A DNA stretch of 64,000 nucleotides, from the NCBI GenBank assembly GCA_035399865.1, contig DAOPJW010000002.1, positions 1-64,000 on the forward strand, in the 5' to 3' direction. The notes under the pieces were generated by a model. The model ran no database searches, had not been told where the DNA came from, and worked only from the letters and a program-made list of their open reading frames with translations. Below, one piece after another: positions 9,070 through 18,576 of this stretch. The stretch comes from UBA1547 sp035399865 (GTDB lineage: Bacteria > Patescibacteriota > Saccharimonadia > Saccharimonadales > Saccharimonadaceae). Position 1 is the first letter of the stretch. The number at the start of each line of letters is the position of its first letter. The translations under genes were made by a program, and so were the position numbers.

Positions 9070-9999
9070 ATGGATAATGTCATGGAAAAGTCAGAAATAT
9101 TAGAACAAGTTGATAACATTCAGCAAAATAATAATGATGCTGAACAAAAAAATGAAAAATCAGAGGTGTTTTTGGATTTTAGAAAAAAGAAAATCAAGGT
9201 ACCGAAGTTTAAAATAAATTGGAAAAAAATAAAAATAATCTTTGCATTAGTAATCTTGGTTCTGGTTAGTAGTGGAGTTGGTTCTTACTGTACGATTTTG
9301 TTTTTAAAGCACAACTCTGAATTGTTAAATAAGGTCACCCAGATAAATAATTACGATGTTGGCTACAATACGAATATCGTAAATATAGTTAGTGATGTTT
9401 CAAAAAGCGTAGTGAATATAACAACACAAAAGACTACCTACGGTTGGTTTGGGCAACGTGGGGTATCTCAGGGTGCTGGTACTGGAATAATCATAAGTTC
9501 TGATGGTTATATTTTGACAAATAATCACGTCATTGAAGATAGTGATTCTGTAAAAGTAACAATTCACAGTGGTCATGAATATGATGCAATATTGATAAAA
9601 ACTGATTCAAATAAAGATCTTGCAGTAATAAAGGTACAGGCCGATAGTTTAAAGCCAGTTAAAATTGGTGATTCGGACAAAATTAAAGTAGGAGAAGAGG
9701 TTATTGCTATTGGTAATGTATTAGGTAGGTTTAGTGATTCAGTAACTAAAGGAATTATTTCGGGTTTAGGCAGACCAATCTTTACGAATAGTAGTCAGTT
9801 TTACGGAAATGTTGAACAACTTGAAGATTTAATACAGACAGATGCTGCAATTAATTCTGGAAATTCAGGAGGGCCTTTAGTAAATGCGAAAGGTGAAGTT
9901 ATTGGTATTAATACGGCAATAATTGGAGATGCTCAAAATATAGGTTTTTCTGTCCCAATAAATCATGCAAAAGAATTAGTTGATAACATAGAAAAATAA
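9070..9999 (+). CDS. HtrA/DegP-like membrane-anchored serine protease without PDZ domain
   Basis: 309 residues: cytoplasmic tail, one membrane helix (about 55-78) and an S1C trypsin-like domain outside. Catalytic triad visible as His153 (TNNHVIED), Asp183 (SNKDLAVIKV) and Ser266 (GNSGGPL). The chain ends about 25 residues after the last beta-strands, so the C-terminal PDZ domain typical of HtrA, DegP and DegS is absent. Probable role in quality control of exported proteins, which are abundant in this window. The stop is a clean TAA with no PDZ-like sequence after it. Confidence 0.9.
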   Translation: MDNVMEKSEILEQVDNIQQNNNDAEQKNEKSEVFLDFRKKKIKVPKFKINWKKIKIIFALVILVLVSSGVGSYCTILFLKHNSELLNKVTQINNYDVGYNTNIVNIVSDVSKSVVNITTQKTTYGWFGQRGVSQGAGTGIIISSDGYILTNNHVIEDSDSVKVTIHSGHEYDAILIKTDSNKDLAVIKVQADSLKPVKIGDSDKIKVGEEVIAIGNVLGRFSDSVTKGIISGLGRPIFTNSSQFYGNVEQLEDLIQTDAAINSGNSGGPLVNAKGEVIGINTAIIGDAQNIGFSVPINHAKELVDNIEK

Positions 10000-10054
10000 T
10001 ATTGAAAACTGTCAGTAGAAAACTTATACTTAATTAGTACATTAAATTTTAAGT

Positions 10055-10152
10055 TAGTATCCAGAATGCAGTGAGAGAACTAGCTCTTTGACCTGCTGGC
10101 AACCGTTCGTTTTTGCGAAAAAGGTGCCCCTTCTAGCCTTATTGGAAAGATA
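10055..10152 (+). ncRNA. S-box (SAM-I type) riboswitch aptamer upstream of metK
   Basis: The segment contains GTGAGAGAACTAGCTCTTTG, then GACCTGCTGGCAACC, then AAGGTGCCCCTTCTAGCC, in the order and spacing of the S-box core (GGAGGGA-CTGGCCC-TGAARCC-GGCAACC and GGTGC-A/C-TTCC-GC). A variable hairpin, GTTCG...GCGAA, lies between the last two blocks, as expected for P3. The outer P1 stem (around TATCC and GGAAAGATA) is only approximate. Being directly upstream of the SAM synthetase gene supports the call. The GTGCCCC variant also recalls the related SAM-IV group. Confidence 0.82.
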
Positions 10153-10159
10153 TATTGTG

Positions 10160-10207
10160 AGCTCCTTTTATCTTTTTATTTGGGTGGAAAGATACTAAAA
10201 AAAGGAG
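10160..10207 (+). promoter_or_regulatory. Riboswitch expression platform: ribosome-site sequestering hairpin
   Basis: CTCCTTTT at 10162-10169 is complementary to AAAAGGAG at 10200-10207, the metK ribosome-binding site, and ATCTTT at 10170-10175 pairs with AAAGAT at 10188-10193. The hairpin would hide the ribosome site, so control is probably translational. No U-tract terminator is present. Confidence 0.7.
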
Positions 10208-10215
10208 TTATTTTT

Positions 10216-11199
10216 ATGTCAAATTATAAAACAGCCGAATCAGTTTCGCCAAAACACCCAGACAAGATATGTGATCAAATATCTGATGCGATTTTGGATG
10301 CACATTTAAGCGAGGATCCATTTGCTCGTGTTGCTATAGATGTTGCTGGTGGTCATGGTGTCGTGTTTGTAACAGGTGAAGTAACGTCACTAGCAAAAAA
10401 AGTGAATGTAGAAAAAATCGTAAAGAGGTTAGCTGGAAAAGTACAAGTGATTGAGCATGTTGCCAAGCAGAGTCCAGAAATTGCTCAAGGCGTAGATAGT
10501 GGTGGGGCTGGTGATCAAGGAATTATGGTAGGCTATGCAACTAATGAAACGCCAGAAATGTTGCCGTTAGAATGTGCCTTATCTAGACATCTTAATAAGT
10601 ATATTTATGACGTATGTCCTTATGATGGCAAAACTCAGGTTACGATAAAAGATGGAAAAATAATCTCACTTGTTGCAAGTTTTCAAAATATAAAAAAAGA
10701 TGACTTGTTGTCTATTGTGAAGGAATGGTTAAAACAAGAGCCACTGGCAAAATGTTCAGACAAAGTAAAATTTCATATTAATCCGGCAGGAGATTGGGGA
10801 ATTGGTGGCTTTGATGCTGATGCGGGTTTAACAGGACGCAAACTAGTCGTCGATAATTATGGCCCTCGCATTCCAATCGGCGGAGGAGCTTTTAGTGGAA
10901 AAGATCCAAGCAAAGTTGATCGTTCAGGTGCCTATATGGCTAGAAGGATTGCCGTTGATTATCTAAAGCAACGTAAAGCCAAAGAAGTTTATGTATATTT
11001 GGCTTATGCTATCGGTCATGACCAGCCTCTGGAAGCTACGGTACTAGTTGATGGTAATGAAGAGAGGGTTGAGGGTTATGACTTGACGCCTAACGGTATA
11101 ATAAACTTTTTAGATATGAGGAAACCACAATATGAACAATTGGCTGCTTGGGGACATTTTGGGAATTTGTCCATATCAAAGGAAAACGCTTGGCAATAA
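10216..11199 (+). CDS. metK: S-adenosylmethionine synthetase
   Basis: Makes SAM from methionine and ATP in the cytoplasm. Starts at the ATG at 10216, 8 bases after AAGGAG; an earlier in-frame start at 10180 would lie inside the riboswitch platform. Signature blocks: HPDKICDQISDAILD (Mg/ATP binding), GAGDQGIMVGYATNET (ATP-binding loop) and GGGAFSGKDPSKVDRS. At 327 residues it is about 60 shorter than typical bacterial MetK (about 380-400), with shortened central and C-terminal regions. The catalytic blocks are intact, so it is probably active. Expression is probably repressed by SAM through the upstream riboswitch. Confidence 0.95.
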   Translation: MSNYKTAESVSPKHPDKICDQISDAILDAHLSEDPFARVAIDVAGGHGVVFVTGEVTSLAKKVNVEKIVKRLAGKVQVIEHVAKQSPEIAQGVDSGGAGDQGIMVGYATNETPEMLPLECALSRHLNKYIYDVCPYDGKTQVTIKDGKIISLVASFQNIKKDDLLSIVKEWLKQEPLAKCSDKVKFHINPAGDWGIGGFDADAGLTGRKLVVDNYGPRIPIGGGAFSGKDPSKVDRSGAYMARRIAVDYLKQRKAKEVYVYLAYAIGHDQPLEATVLVDGNEERVEGYDLTPNGIINFLDMRKPQYEQLAAWGHFGNLSISKENAWQ

Positions 11200-11271
11200 G
11201 ATATTAATTGATAGCGAATGCCCCTTATGTTATGATTAAATGACTAAAGTTGTAAATGCGGGGGATAAAAA

Positions 11272-11793
11272 ATGAACAATACACCAGTTCATGCAAGTGA
11301 AATTTCTACAAGAAGAGATTCGAGATCTTCATCGAATGGTCCAGAAAAACAACGAAAATTTAAATTAAAATTTCCTAAAAAGAAGTATATATTTTATAGC
11401 ATTGGAATAATTATCGCAGTAGCATTAGCTGTTATAATCGGTTTATTGTTTTTTCAATCACGTTTATCTAATCATATTAGTAGCGATAGATATCAAGCAG
11501 TTTTTTTAACTAATGGTCAAGTTTACTTCGGAAAACTAAATAAATTAAACGGTAGCTATTTTAAATTAAAAGACGTATTTTATCTCCAAACAACTACAAA
11601 AGATAGTTCTGATACTGTACAAAATGCAAGCAATCAGGCTGATGGTGTTCATTTAGTAAAACTAGGAAATGAAATTCATGGACCTGAAGATGAAATGATA
11701 ATTGATAAAACACAAATACTATTCATTGAGAATATTAAAAAAGATGGTAAAGTAACTAGTGCAATTACCCAATATTACAAAGATAATAAATAG
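11272..11793 (+). CDS. Single-pass membrane protein, unknown function
   Basis: 173 residues: a basic, Ser-rich cytoplasmic tail of about 40 residues, a membrane helix (YSIGIIIAVALAVIIGLLFF, about 43-62) and an extracellular domain of about 100 residues. The latter contains AVFLTNGQVYFGKLNKLNG and LGNEIHGPEDEMIIDKTQIL, a compact beta-rich pattern. I recognise the overall pattern from other candidate-phyla genomes but know no function. GGGGG lies 8-12 bases before the ATG. The next gene starts 8 bases after its stop, so they probably form an operon. Confidence 0.75.
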   Translation: MNNTPVHASEISTRRDSRSSSNGPEKQRKFKLKFPKKKYIFYSIGIIIAVALAVIIGLLFFQSRLSNHISSDRYQAVFLTNGQVYFGKLNKLNGSYFKLKDVFYLQTTTKDSSDTVQNASNQADGVHLVKLGNEIHGPEDEMIIDKTQILFIENIKKDGKVTSAITQYYKDNK

Positions 11794-11801
11794 TAATCGA
11801 T

Positions 11802-12332
11802 GTGTTAAAGATAAAAAGAAAAGGACTAGTAAAACCTTGGAAAAAACGTCTGGCCATTAGGTTTACTAGAGGTGTTGCTTTCAGTGCGTTTTTGATAGCA
11901 ATTTCATTGATTAGCGTTGGTTTTTTATATACTTGGGTCGTTGGCAAAAATGTAAAAAATGTTGAAGAAAAAATCGATACAACAATAAAAAATAATACGA
12001 TTAAAACGGCAGAACCTGCAGACAACGCACCTGTTGGTATTGCACTTCAATCAATCACGCCTCGAGTTGCCCAGGGCTCAAAAGTATCGTTAACTATTAG
12101 AACTCTGAAGAATTCAGACTGTAAGATTTTAATAAGAAATGAAAAAAAAGAAATTATAAATGACCCAACTATTGCAAATAAAATTGCGGATGAATATGGT
12201 ATGGCAGATTGGTCGTGGACTATGCCAAAATCAGCATCATTAGGAAAATGGTTCGTTGATATAAACTGTTATAGAAATCAAAAATCAGGTTATTATCGAG
12301 CTGATTTTTTGGTTTCAAACAATATTGAGTAA
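11802..12332 (+). CDS. Single-pass membrane protein with extracellular Ig-like domain
   Basis: Starts with GTG; the overlapping ATG at 11800 is out of frame and stops at once. The first 20 residues are basic, followed by a membrane helix at about 26-47. The exported part has SITPRVAQGSKVSLTIRTL and a WSWTMP...GKWFVDINC pattern, as in small Ig-like or bacterial macroglobulin-like sandwiches, with two Cys residues that could form a disulfide. No specific family is assigned. Probably cotranscribed with the gene before it. Confidence 0.72.
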   Translation: MLKIKRKGLVKPWKKRLAIRFTRGVAFSAFLIAISLISVGFLYTWVVGKNVKNVEEKIDTTIKNNTIKTAEPADNAPVGIALQSITPRVAQGSKVSLTIRTLKNSDCKILIRNEKKEIINDPTIANKIADEYGMADWSWTMPKSASLGKWFVDINCYRNQKSGYYRADFLVSNNIE

Positions 12333-12336
12333 GAAT

Positions 12337-13032
12337 TCAACGTAAAGAATTTACGTATTTTATCCAGTCCTGCTCACTAATAGGACTTTTTGATTTAATT
12401 AGAATTAATAAATTATTTTTTACCAAGATTGCTGATTGAGGACGATATTCTTTTGCAGATGTTCCTACATAAATGATTATTCCTTCGGCTTTATATTTGA
12501 TATCGGCATCAAAATTTTGTGCTAATCCTTCAACATTTTCTTCAATATTTGGTTTAAAAGAATCAGGAATCGGTTGTTGACTGACGCTTATAGAAACATC
12601 ATTAATTTTATCTGTATATGCATAAACAGGATCTGCTCCTGGTGGACTAACAATTTTCCATGTTGCTGGTAGACCATCACGTGTTATTGAAGAAAAAGAA
12701 GGATTAGAAGTTTCTAGCTTGGATATTTTATCTTTTATTTCACTATTTTTCTTTTTGCTGTCAGCCTGCATATAACTAATTAAATAAATCATTGAAAATG
12801 TTGCTAATACAACAACAATAATGATTACATATATAGATTTTTTCTTTGGAAATTTTATTTTCTTGAATTTATAGTTTATCTTTATTTTCGGTATTTTAAA
12901 AATAGTTTTTTTAGGAATTTTATCAACTGATGGCAATGCTTTAATTGGAGATGGTTTTTTTACTACGATATCTTGCCAAACTTTTGGACGTTGGCTCAAT
13001 TTACGTTTATCACGTTTGATATCGTTATTCAT
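12337..13032 (-). CDS. Single-pass membrane protein, unknown function
   Basis: 231 residues with a long, very basic cytoplasmic N-terminus (about 65 residues, many KIPK/KFKK runs), a membrane helix (SIYVIIIVVVLATFSMIYLI), a short coiled coil (KKKNSEIKDKISKLE) and an exported domain of about 120 residues. The exported domain carries GLPATWKIVSPPGADP and ends EQDWIKYVNSLR. No family recognised. A TATAAA box preceded by TGC lies about 9 bases before the ATG on the minus strand, overlapping the end of the upstream giant gene, so it probably has its own promoter and a very short leader. Confidence 0.72.
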   Translation of the reverse strand: MNNDIKRDKRKLSQRPKVWQDIVVKKPSPIKALPSVDKIPKKTIFKIPKIKINYKFKKIKFPKKKSIYVIIIVVVLATFSMIYLISYMQADSKKKNSEIKDKISKLETSNPSFSSITRDGLPATWKIVSPPGADPVYAYTDKINDVSISVSQQPIPDSFKPNIEENVEGLAQNFDADIKYKAEGIIIYVGTSAKEYRPQSAILVKNNLLILIKSKSPISEQDWIKYVNSLR

Positions 13033-13052
13033 ACCTTTTATTTTATAGCATA

Positions 13053-16000
13053 TTAATAAGAATAGTATGGTGTATCATCAGGTTGTTGTAGACCACCAGT
13101 AAATGTTCGACCGTGCATTAATCGCTTACTTGGATCGGCAGTAAATTGTAGAGTAAGGTCGGTGATAGTTGGACCTCTTGATACATCGTCGGGATATCCG
13201 AAAGCTTGTGAGCTATCGACTGTTACGAGGAAATAATAAAATCTAGCACAATCGGTGTTTATCCCAGAACTATCTATTGGTGTGTATGTATCATAATTAC
13301 CAAGTGTAACATCGCCATAATTTGTATCTTGTCCCCAAGTAGTCATGGCCGGTGAAGTACAAGAAGTGGTAGTATTGGTCATGGATCGATATTTTAACTG
13401 CCATTTTGCGCCAATCGAGTTGTCGACACCATTTAAAAGCCAATAGCTCGGGAATACATCTGAGTCGGTATCTATCATAATTGAATATTTTGCTACCATT
13501 GGTTGTGAAAGTAATGTGGTTTGTTGAATGACTGGACTAGCATAAGATAGAGTTGCGCCACAACCACCACCTATAACATAAGCCTTTCCGTCAAAATATT
13601 CAGCGTTGGATCCATAGCGGTTGCTAGAATATTTTTGATTGGTTTCGAACCACTCACCAACGCCGGTCGGATTATTACCACTTGAAATTGTAGTATTAGC
13701 ACTAATTGGCGCAACTAAAGTTACCGGTGTGCAGACGGTTGTTGCTGATCTGCCACCCATAATATAAACATAACCATTAGCTGCAAAGCCATCACCGTCG
13801 GCAATTGAACTAGGAAGACTAGTTGAATAATTCCAGTTACCAGCATTGCCGGTTGATGAATTGATTTGAGAATATTGACTGTCGCTAAGGTAATTCGTAC
13901 CGTCGTTACCTCCAAATAAGTATAAATTATTTGCGTAAGCTACAACTGTAGCGCCACTTCTGGCGACATTAAACGAAGTGCTACTAGTTGACCAAGCTGA
14001 TGATATATCACCTCCAGAATTAAGTTGAGGGCTAACAAAGACCGTATTTGTAGTCGTGGCGCTAGTATTTAATCCACCAACAATATAGATTCTGTTATTC
14101 CAGACAGTTGAACCAAATTTTGTTCTTGCGGCGGGCAATCCATTGCTAGCAGTGTTCCATGTGGCGATATCCCCAGAAGACGGTGTAGCATAATAAACCT
14201 CGGATCTTTCATCAGTAGCAGTATTGCTTTGGCCACCGATATAATACAAGGACCCGCCAGCTGTTTCTAGTTTACCCCAAGCTCTTAAGGCTGGTAAGTT
14301 TGCGGAAGTGCTCGACCAAGCTCCAATTGTTCCGTCTACACCTATGGGTGCATATGAAACATCATTAACTGCAGTTGTACAATCAGTCGCACTTACGCAA
14401 CCACCAGCAACATAAATGTAGCCATTTAGTATTGCGCTACTAGCTCCGATTCGATTTGGGTTTGTTGTATAGGCATTGGCTGAGGTGCTATATCCAGCTG
14501 GTGCACCGCTATCATTATTGTAAACTTGGAAAGTTTGAATGACATCTGTTCTTGTGGTACAGCCACTTGGGCTTGTTCCGGCAGTACAACCACCTATAAC
14601 ATAAGCGTACGAATTTGAAACCGGAACGCTTAAACCCCAACGTTGATTAATTGTTACGGCTGAAACTTCAAAACCATTTAAAGCATCGCCCAAACTTCCA
14701 TCACTTACATTTACTTTGATAAATTCAATGTCAGCTAGAACACCCTCTGTGGCGTCATAACCACCAACAACATAAATATATCCGTTATAGCCAAAAGCCG
14801 ATGCGCGACGTCTACCTATGTGCATTTCGTTAGGCGATTGAGTCCAAGAGCTACCACTAGCTGCTACGACATTATTGTTGTTATCAATTTTTGCATAACG
14901 AATAGTGTCCATATCGACAAGGTTTGGTGAAACTCCACCAATTAAATAGACATAATTTGCATAAACAGTCCCACTCATAATACCAAGGCCAGGTTGTGTA
15001 TCGCCTGGTACAACCCCAATCTGTAATTGTCCGCTAGTTGAGCAATTGGCGATTGCACCAGCTGCTTGAATGTTGCACTTATAAACTTGTTGTGCATAGG
15101 CGGTACATCCAGCTGAAGTTGAACTCGTACAGCCACCGAAAATGTATAGATTGCCAGGATTTGTTCCGGCCGAGGCGGGGTTAGCTCTTGTATAAGCATA
15201 TGAATAAGAGACTGAAGTTGCGCCGACGCCAGTCATTGATTGAGCCGTCCAAGATGAAATACTGCCATCACTATTTAGAGTAGTTCGATAAATGTAATTA
15301 ACATTGCCAGAGCCATCAAGACCACCAACAAGATATAGCCGACTATTAAATACAACTGGACTTGAAGCAGCAATACCGCCAGATATGGTATGAGTAGTGT
15401 CGACACACCAAGTATTTCCTCTATAAGTTCCAGTCGGACAGGTGGCTGGGGCCGTCATTTGACCAGTCGAAGAGATCGCCGTATAGGCCACATTTCCTGA
15501 AGTAGAAGAACAGGTGTTATTTGTACAACCACCGATTACATAAAGATAGCCATTAGTTATGATGGTTGCCGAAAGCATATTGCCGATATATGCTGTTCCA
15601 GGAAGATTACAGTTATATGGATTAGTGCCGCTACATGGAGCAGTGCCAACTCCGATTGACTCAGCAACAGTCGAGGCGTCGCCATCCTGATTAATTGTTC
15701 CGTAAATTATATCTTCAAGTGTTGCACCATTACAGTCACCAGTAGTTGTATTCTGTGATGAACAACCGCCAATCTCATAAATTCTATCCCTCCAAGCAAC
15801 CATTCCAAAACCAAATCTCTGGTTTGAAACACTGCCAATAGTATTCCACGAACCAATACTGCCATCGGCGTTAATACTGGCAACTTCCGTATCTGATCTT
15901 ACGGTTGTACAATAACCGCTTGCGTTCACGGCGCTACAGCCACCGGATATATAGGTATATGCTCCCCATACGACTGAAAAATTACCGCCATTAGTAAATC

Positions 16001-18572
16001 GACCAGATGTTAGACTTGTAGTTTGAACCCAGCTATTTAATGATCCGTCACTGTTAATTTTTGTATAATAAACACTTGTCAAAGGACTACTGCCGACGTT
16101 ACTAGCTCCACCAATAACATATAGTCTGTCATTATAAACTTGAGAACTGTGTCCATACAGGTTATAGGGAAGATTAGTTGAGCTTGTCCAACTACCTAGT
16201 AATCCAGTTGGCGTGATATCGGCATATTGAACGGTATTTACCGGTCCAGAAGTCGATAAGCCGCCAATTATATATAATCGATTGTTATAAGCTACTGCCG
16301 AAAAATCGGATCGAATTGAGCTTAGTCCTGTATCTTGATACCAATAATTCCAAGTGGTTTTGTCGTTATTAGTTGGATGCCATAACTGTGGTTCGCCATT
16401 GGCGCCTAATTTTGTGATATATATTGTATTTTGACTAACGCCAGATGAATTTTTTCCGCCAATAGCGTATAAAAAGCCATTATAGGCAACTAAAGATAAA
16501 TTCGATCTAGCCTCTGGAAGATCATAGGCGGCAGTTGTACACCAGCCACTACATACACCGCTACCTGGATTGGCGCTCTCAATTTCACCAGTAGAAGTAT
16601 TAAACTTAGCCCAATTAATCGTTTGGCTAACACTAATTCCAATTCCATAAGTAATAACAGCGAGACCATTTGCGCCACTCGTTCCATCTCCTATAGAAAC
16701 ACCACCGGAACCACCATCACCAGCTCCATTTCTATATGTATCACTTGGATTGCCCGGTGTAGAACCACTACCGGCAGTGTTTGAAGTGCTAGTAGCTCCA
16801 GCAGTAATATAGCTTGAACCACCACCACCACCACCACCAGCGTCGGCGTTGTTGCTTCGAGTTGCTCCGCCGCCACCGCCACCATAATATCCTGCTCCAC
16901 CACCACCACCACCAGCACGAGTCGTGTTTATGTTTGGTTGACCGCCATTTCCACCAGAAGCTAAACCACCAGCCACACCAGATCCGTCAGTCCCATCTCT
17001 AGTACGTCCGTCAGCGCCAGCACCACCAATTAGTGAAGATCCAGCTGCACCGTCATTGCCACTTGAATTTGTTCCACCGACCCCTCCAGAAATCTGCGTT
17101 CCACCACCACCACCATGAGCGTAACCGACGGTTGTTCCGGCGATACCACTAGTGCCACCACCAGCACCACCAGCACCACCAGCACGAGAAATTCTTGCAC
17201 CACCGCCACCACCACCACCGGCAGCAATAGTTAAGGCGGTCGAGCCACGATAAATACTTGTGTAGCCACCACCAGCACCACCACCACCAGCGTCACTTCC
17301 ACCTGAATGATATTGACCACCAGCACCACCACCACCTACATAAACGGTTAGTGTTTCACCTGGTGTAACCGATAAGGTTGCGCTGGTATAGCCACCGCCG
17401 CCACCATTTGCTCCAACTCCGCCATTACCGCCACCACCGCCGCCGCCACCACCACCCCAAGCTTTGACGGTGATACTAGTTACGCCACTTGGTACAACAA
17501 ACGAATCAGATCCTTGAGTATTATAAATTTTTCCAGAAAAAGTGCTGCCACCTACTGAATAAATAAATCCCCCAGCGGCAACTGAAGCGCCACCCCAAGA
17601 ACTAGTTGGCAGTGACATGGTGTTTAGCCATTCGTCAAATCTCGCACCAGTTGTTCGACCCTTTTCAATTAACTGTTCGTCAACATTAAAATTAATATTG
17701 GTTTCATTGTTGCCATTCATAAATTGTTGAGCAGTAGCAACATAAATACTTGGATCTATTGAAAGAGGAAACTTAGCTGTTTTTAGATTAGTGGCAATTA
17801 TTTTTAATTTATTGTCTTTTAGTTCAAAAATAGCCTTGGCATCTGATTTATTTTTGTCCATTTCAATAATTGTTGGAGCGGGTATAGAAAATAATAAAGT
17901 GTCTTTTTCTGCATTTTCTTTAGCTTTTTGTAGTAATTCTGCATCTTCATCTGTTGTAGCTGCGATATTTCCACTAAATAGTAAATTTCCGTAAATACCA
18001 ATACTGCCATCTGACTCGATTTTTGCTTGATAATTATTATTAAGCCCAAGATTATAATCAAATGATATTGTGTCAGAATTGTATTCGTTAAGAATAATAT
18101 CTTCTTTTACTCCAGTATTTTGAATCGTATATACCAACCAGCCAGTACCATTTTTAAATGGAAATATAATTCGATTAGAGTCTTGTTGACCATTCCTTAG
18201 GGGATAGTTTGGTTTTAAATTAAACTCAAGATTGTTGATTGAATCTATTAAAGTTAAGCCGTTCTTTGGATTTTCATAAATAGTTGTTGAAATATTTGTG
18301 GCCCCCGTTTGAATATTTTCGCTTGAAATAAAACTTTGGCCGTTGTTAAAATCAAAGGTTTTTGTTTCTTCATTAAATGATATTTTATCTACGGTTGATT
18401 CAATAATTGGAACTAAGAGAGATTCGGCTTTGCCTAAATCATAGGTGTATTTTGAAAAATTTTCCTTAATAAAATTAAATCCAATAACAAACAAGAATAT
18501 TGATAGTAAGATTATAACTATCAATCTAGTTTTAAATTTATTGTTAGTAATTTTAATTTTTTTCTTAACCAT
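13053..18572 (-). CDS. Giant surface protein with glycine-rich region and Kelch repeats
   Basis: 1839 residues. N-terminal membrane anchor (about 10-32), then about 240 residues of exported beta-rich sequence. Residues about 340-640 are glycine-rich (runs up to ten Gly) interspersed with SGVTSITVKAWGG and TLTVYVGGGGAGG, like glycine-rich filament domains. From about 660 to 1650 come many Kelch-like blades, each with a LYVIGG or IYVVGG core, which should form several beta-propellers. The C-terminal 130 residues form a separate domain ending RTFTGGLQQPDDTPYYSY. Probable adhesin (inference). It lies 4 bases after the next upstream gene and is likely cotranscribed with it. The glycine region is simple-repeat DNA and prone to length change. 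Confidence 0.85.
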   Translation of the reverse strand: MVKKKIKITNNKFKTRLIVIILLSIFLFVIGFNFIKENFSKYTYDLGKAESLLVPIIESTVDKISFNEETKTFDFNNGQSFISSENIQTGATNISTTIYENPKNGLTLIDSINNLEFNLKPNYPLRNGQQDSNRIIFPFKNGTGWLVYTIQNTGVKEDIILNEYNSDTISFDYNLGLNNNYQAKIESDGSIGIYGNLLFSGNIAATTDEDAELLQKAKENAEKDTLLFSIPAPTIIEMDKNKSDAKAIFELKDNKLKIIATNLKTAKFPLSIDPSIYVATAQQFMNGNNETNINFNVDEQLIEKGRTTGARFDEWLNTMSLPTSSWGGASVAAGGFIYSVGGSTFSGKIYNTQGSDSFVVPSGVTSITVKAWGGGGGGGGGGNGGVGANGGGGGYTSATLSVTPGETLTVYVGGGGAGGQYHSGGSDAGGGGAGGGYTSIYRGSTALTIAAGGGGGGGARISRAGGAGGAGGGTSGIAGTTVGYAHGGGGGTQISGGVGGTNSSGNDGAAGSSLIGGAGADGRTRDGTDGSGVAGGLASGGNGGQPNINTTRAGGGGGGAGYYGGGGGGATRSNNADAGGGGGGGSSYITAGATSTSNTAGSGSTPGNPSDTYRNGAGDGGSGGVSIGDGTSGANGLAVITYGIGISVSQTINWAKFNTSTGEIESANPGSGVCSGWCTTAAYDLPEARSNLSLVAYNGFLYAIGGKNSSGVSQNTIYITKLGANGEPQLWHPTNNDKTTWNYWYQDTGLSSIRSDFSAVAYNNRLYIIGGLSTSGPVNTVQYADITPTGLLGSWTSSTNLPYNLYGHSSQVYNDRLYVIGGASNVGSSPLTSVYYTKINSDGSLNSWVQTTSLTSGRFTNGGNFSVVWGAYTYISGGCSAVNASGYCTTVRSDTEVASINADGSIGSWNTIGSVSNQRFGFGMVAWRDRIYEIGGCSSQNTTTGDCNGATLEDIIYGTINQDGDASTVAESIGVGTAPCSGTNPYNCNLPGTAYIGNMLSATIITNGYLYVIGGCTNNTCSSTSGNVAYTAISSTGQMTAPATCPTGTYRGNTWCVDTTHTISGGIAASSPVVFNSRLYLVGGLDGSGNVNYIYRTTLNSDGSISSWTAQSMTGVGATSVSYSYAYTRANPASAGTNPGNLYIFGGCTSSTSAGCTAYAQQVYKCNIQAAGAIANCSTSGQLQIGVVPGDTQPGLGIMSGTVYANYVYLIGGVSPNLVDMDTIRYAKIDNNNNVVAASGSSWTQSPNEMHIGRRRASAFGYNGYIYVVGGYDATEGVLADIEFIKVNVSDGSLGDALNGFEVSAVTINQRWGLSVPVSNSYAYVIGGCTAGTSPSGCTTRTDVIQTFQVYNNDSGAPAGYSTSANAYTTNPNRIGASSAILNGYIYVAGGCVSATDCTTAVNDVSYAPIGVDGTIGAWSSTSANLPALRAWGKLETAGGSLYYIGGQSNTATDERSEVYYATPSSGDIATWNTASNGLPAARTKFGSTVWNNRIYIVGGLNTSATTTNTVFVSPQLNSGGDISSAWSTSSTSFNVARSGATVVAYANNLYLFGGNDGTNYLSDSQYSQINSSTGNAGNWNYSTSLPSSIADGDGFAANGYVYIMGGRSATTVCTPVTLVAPISANTTISSGNNPTGVGEWFETNQKYSSNRYGSNAEYFDGKAYVIGGGCGATLSYASPVIQQTTLLSQPMVAKYSIMIDTDSDVFPSYWLLNGVDNSIGAKWQLKYRSMTNTTTSCTSPAMTTWGQDTNYGDVTLGNYDTYTPIDSSGINTDCARFYYFLVTVDSSQAFGYPDDVSRGPTITDLTLQFTADPSKRLMHGRTFTGGLQQPDDTPYYSY
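16800..17470 (-). repeat. GGT-rich low-complexity DNA encoding poly-glycine
   Basis: Dense runs of CCACCACCACC on the plus strand (GGT codons on the minus) with short interruptions. This is the coding DNA of the glycine-rich domain and could expand or contract by slippage. Confidence 0.8.
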
Positions 18573-18576
18573 AGAA

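Noticed and set aside
10180..10215. Upstream start of metK
   Set aside because: It lies in the riboswitch platform; AAGGAG is positioned for the ATG at 10216.
16814..17002. His-rich plus-strand frame
   Set aside because: Antisense of the GGT repeats in the giant surface protein; a product of low complexity.
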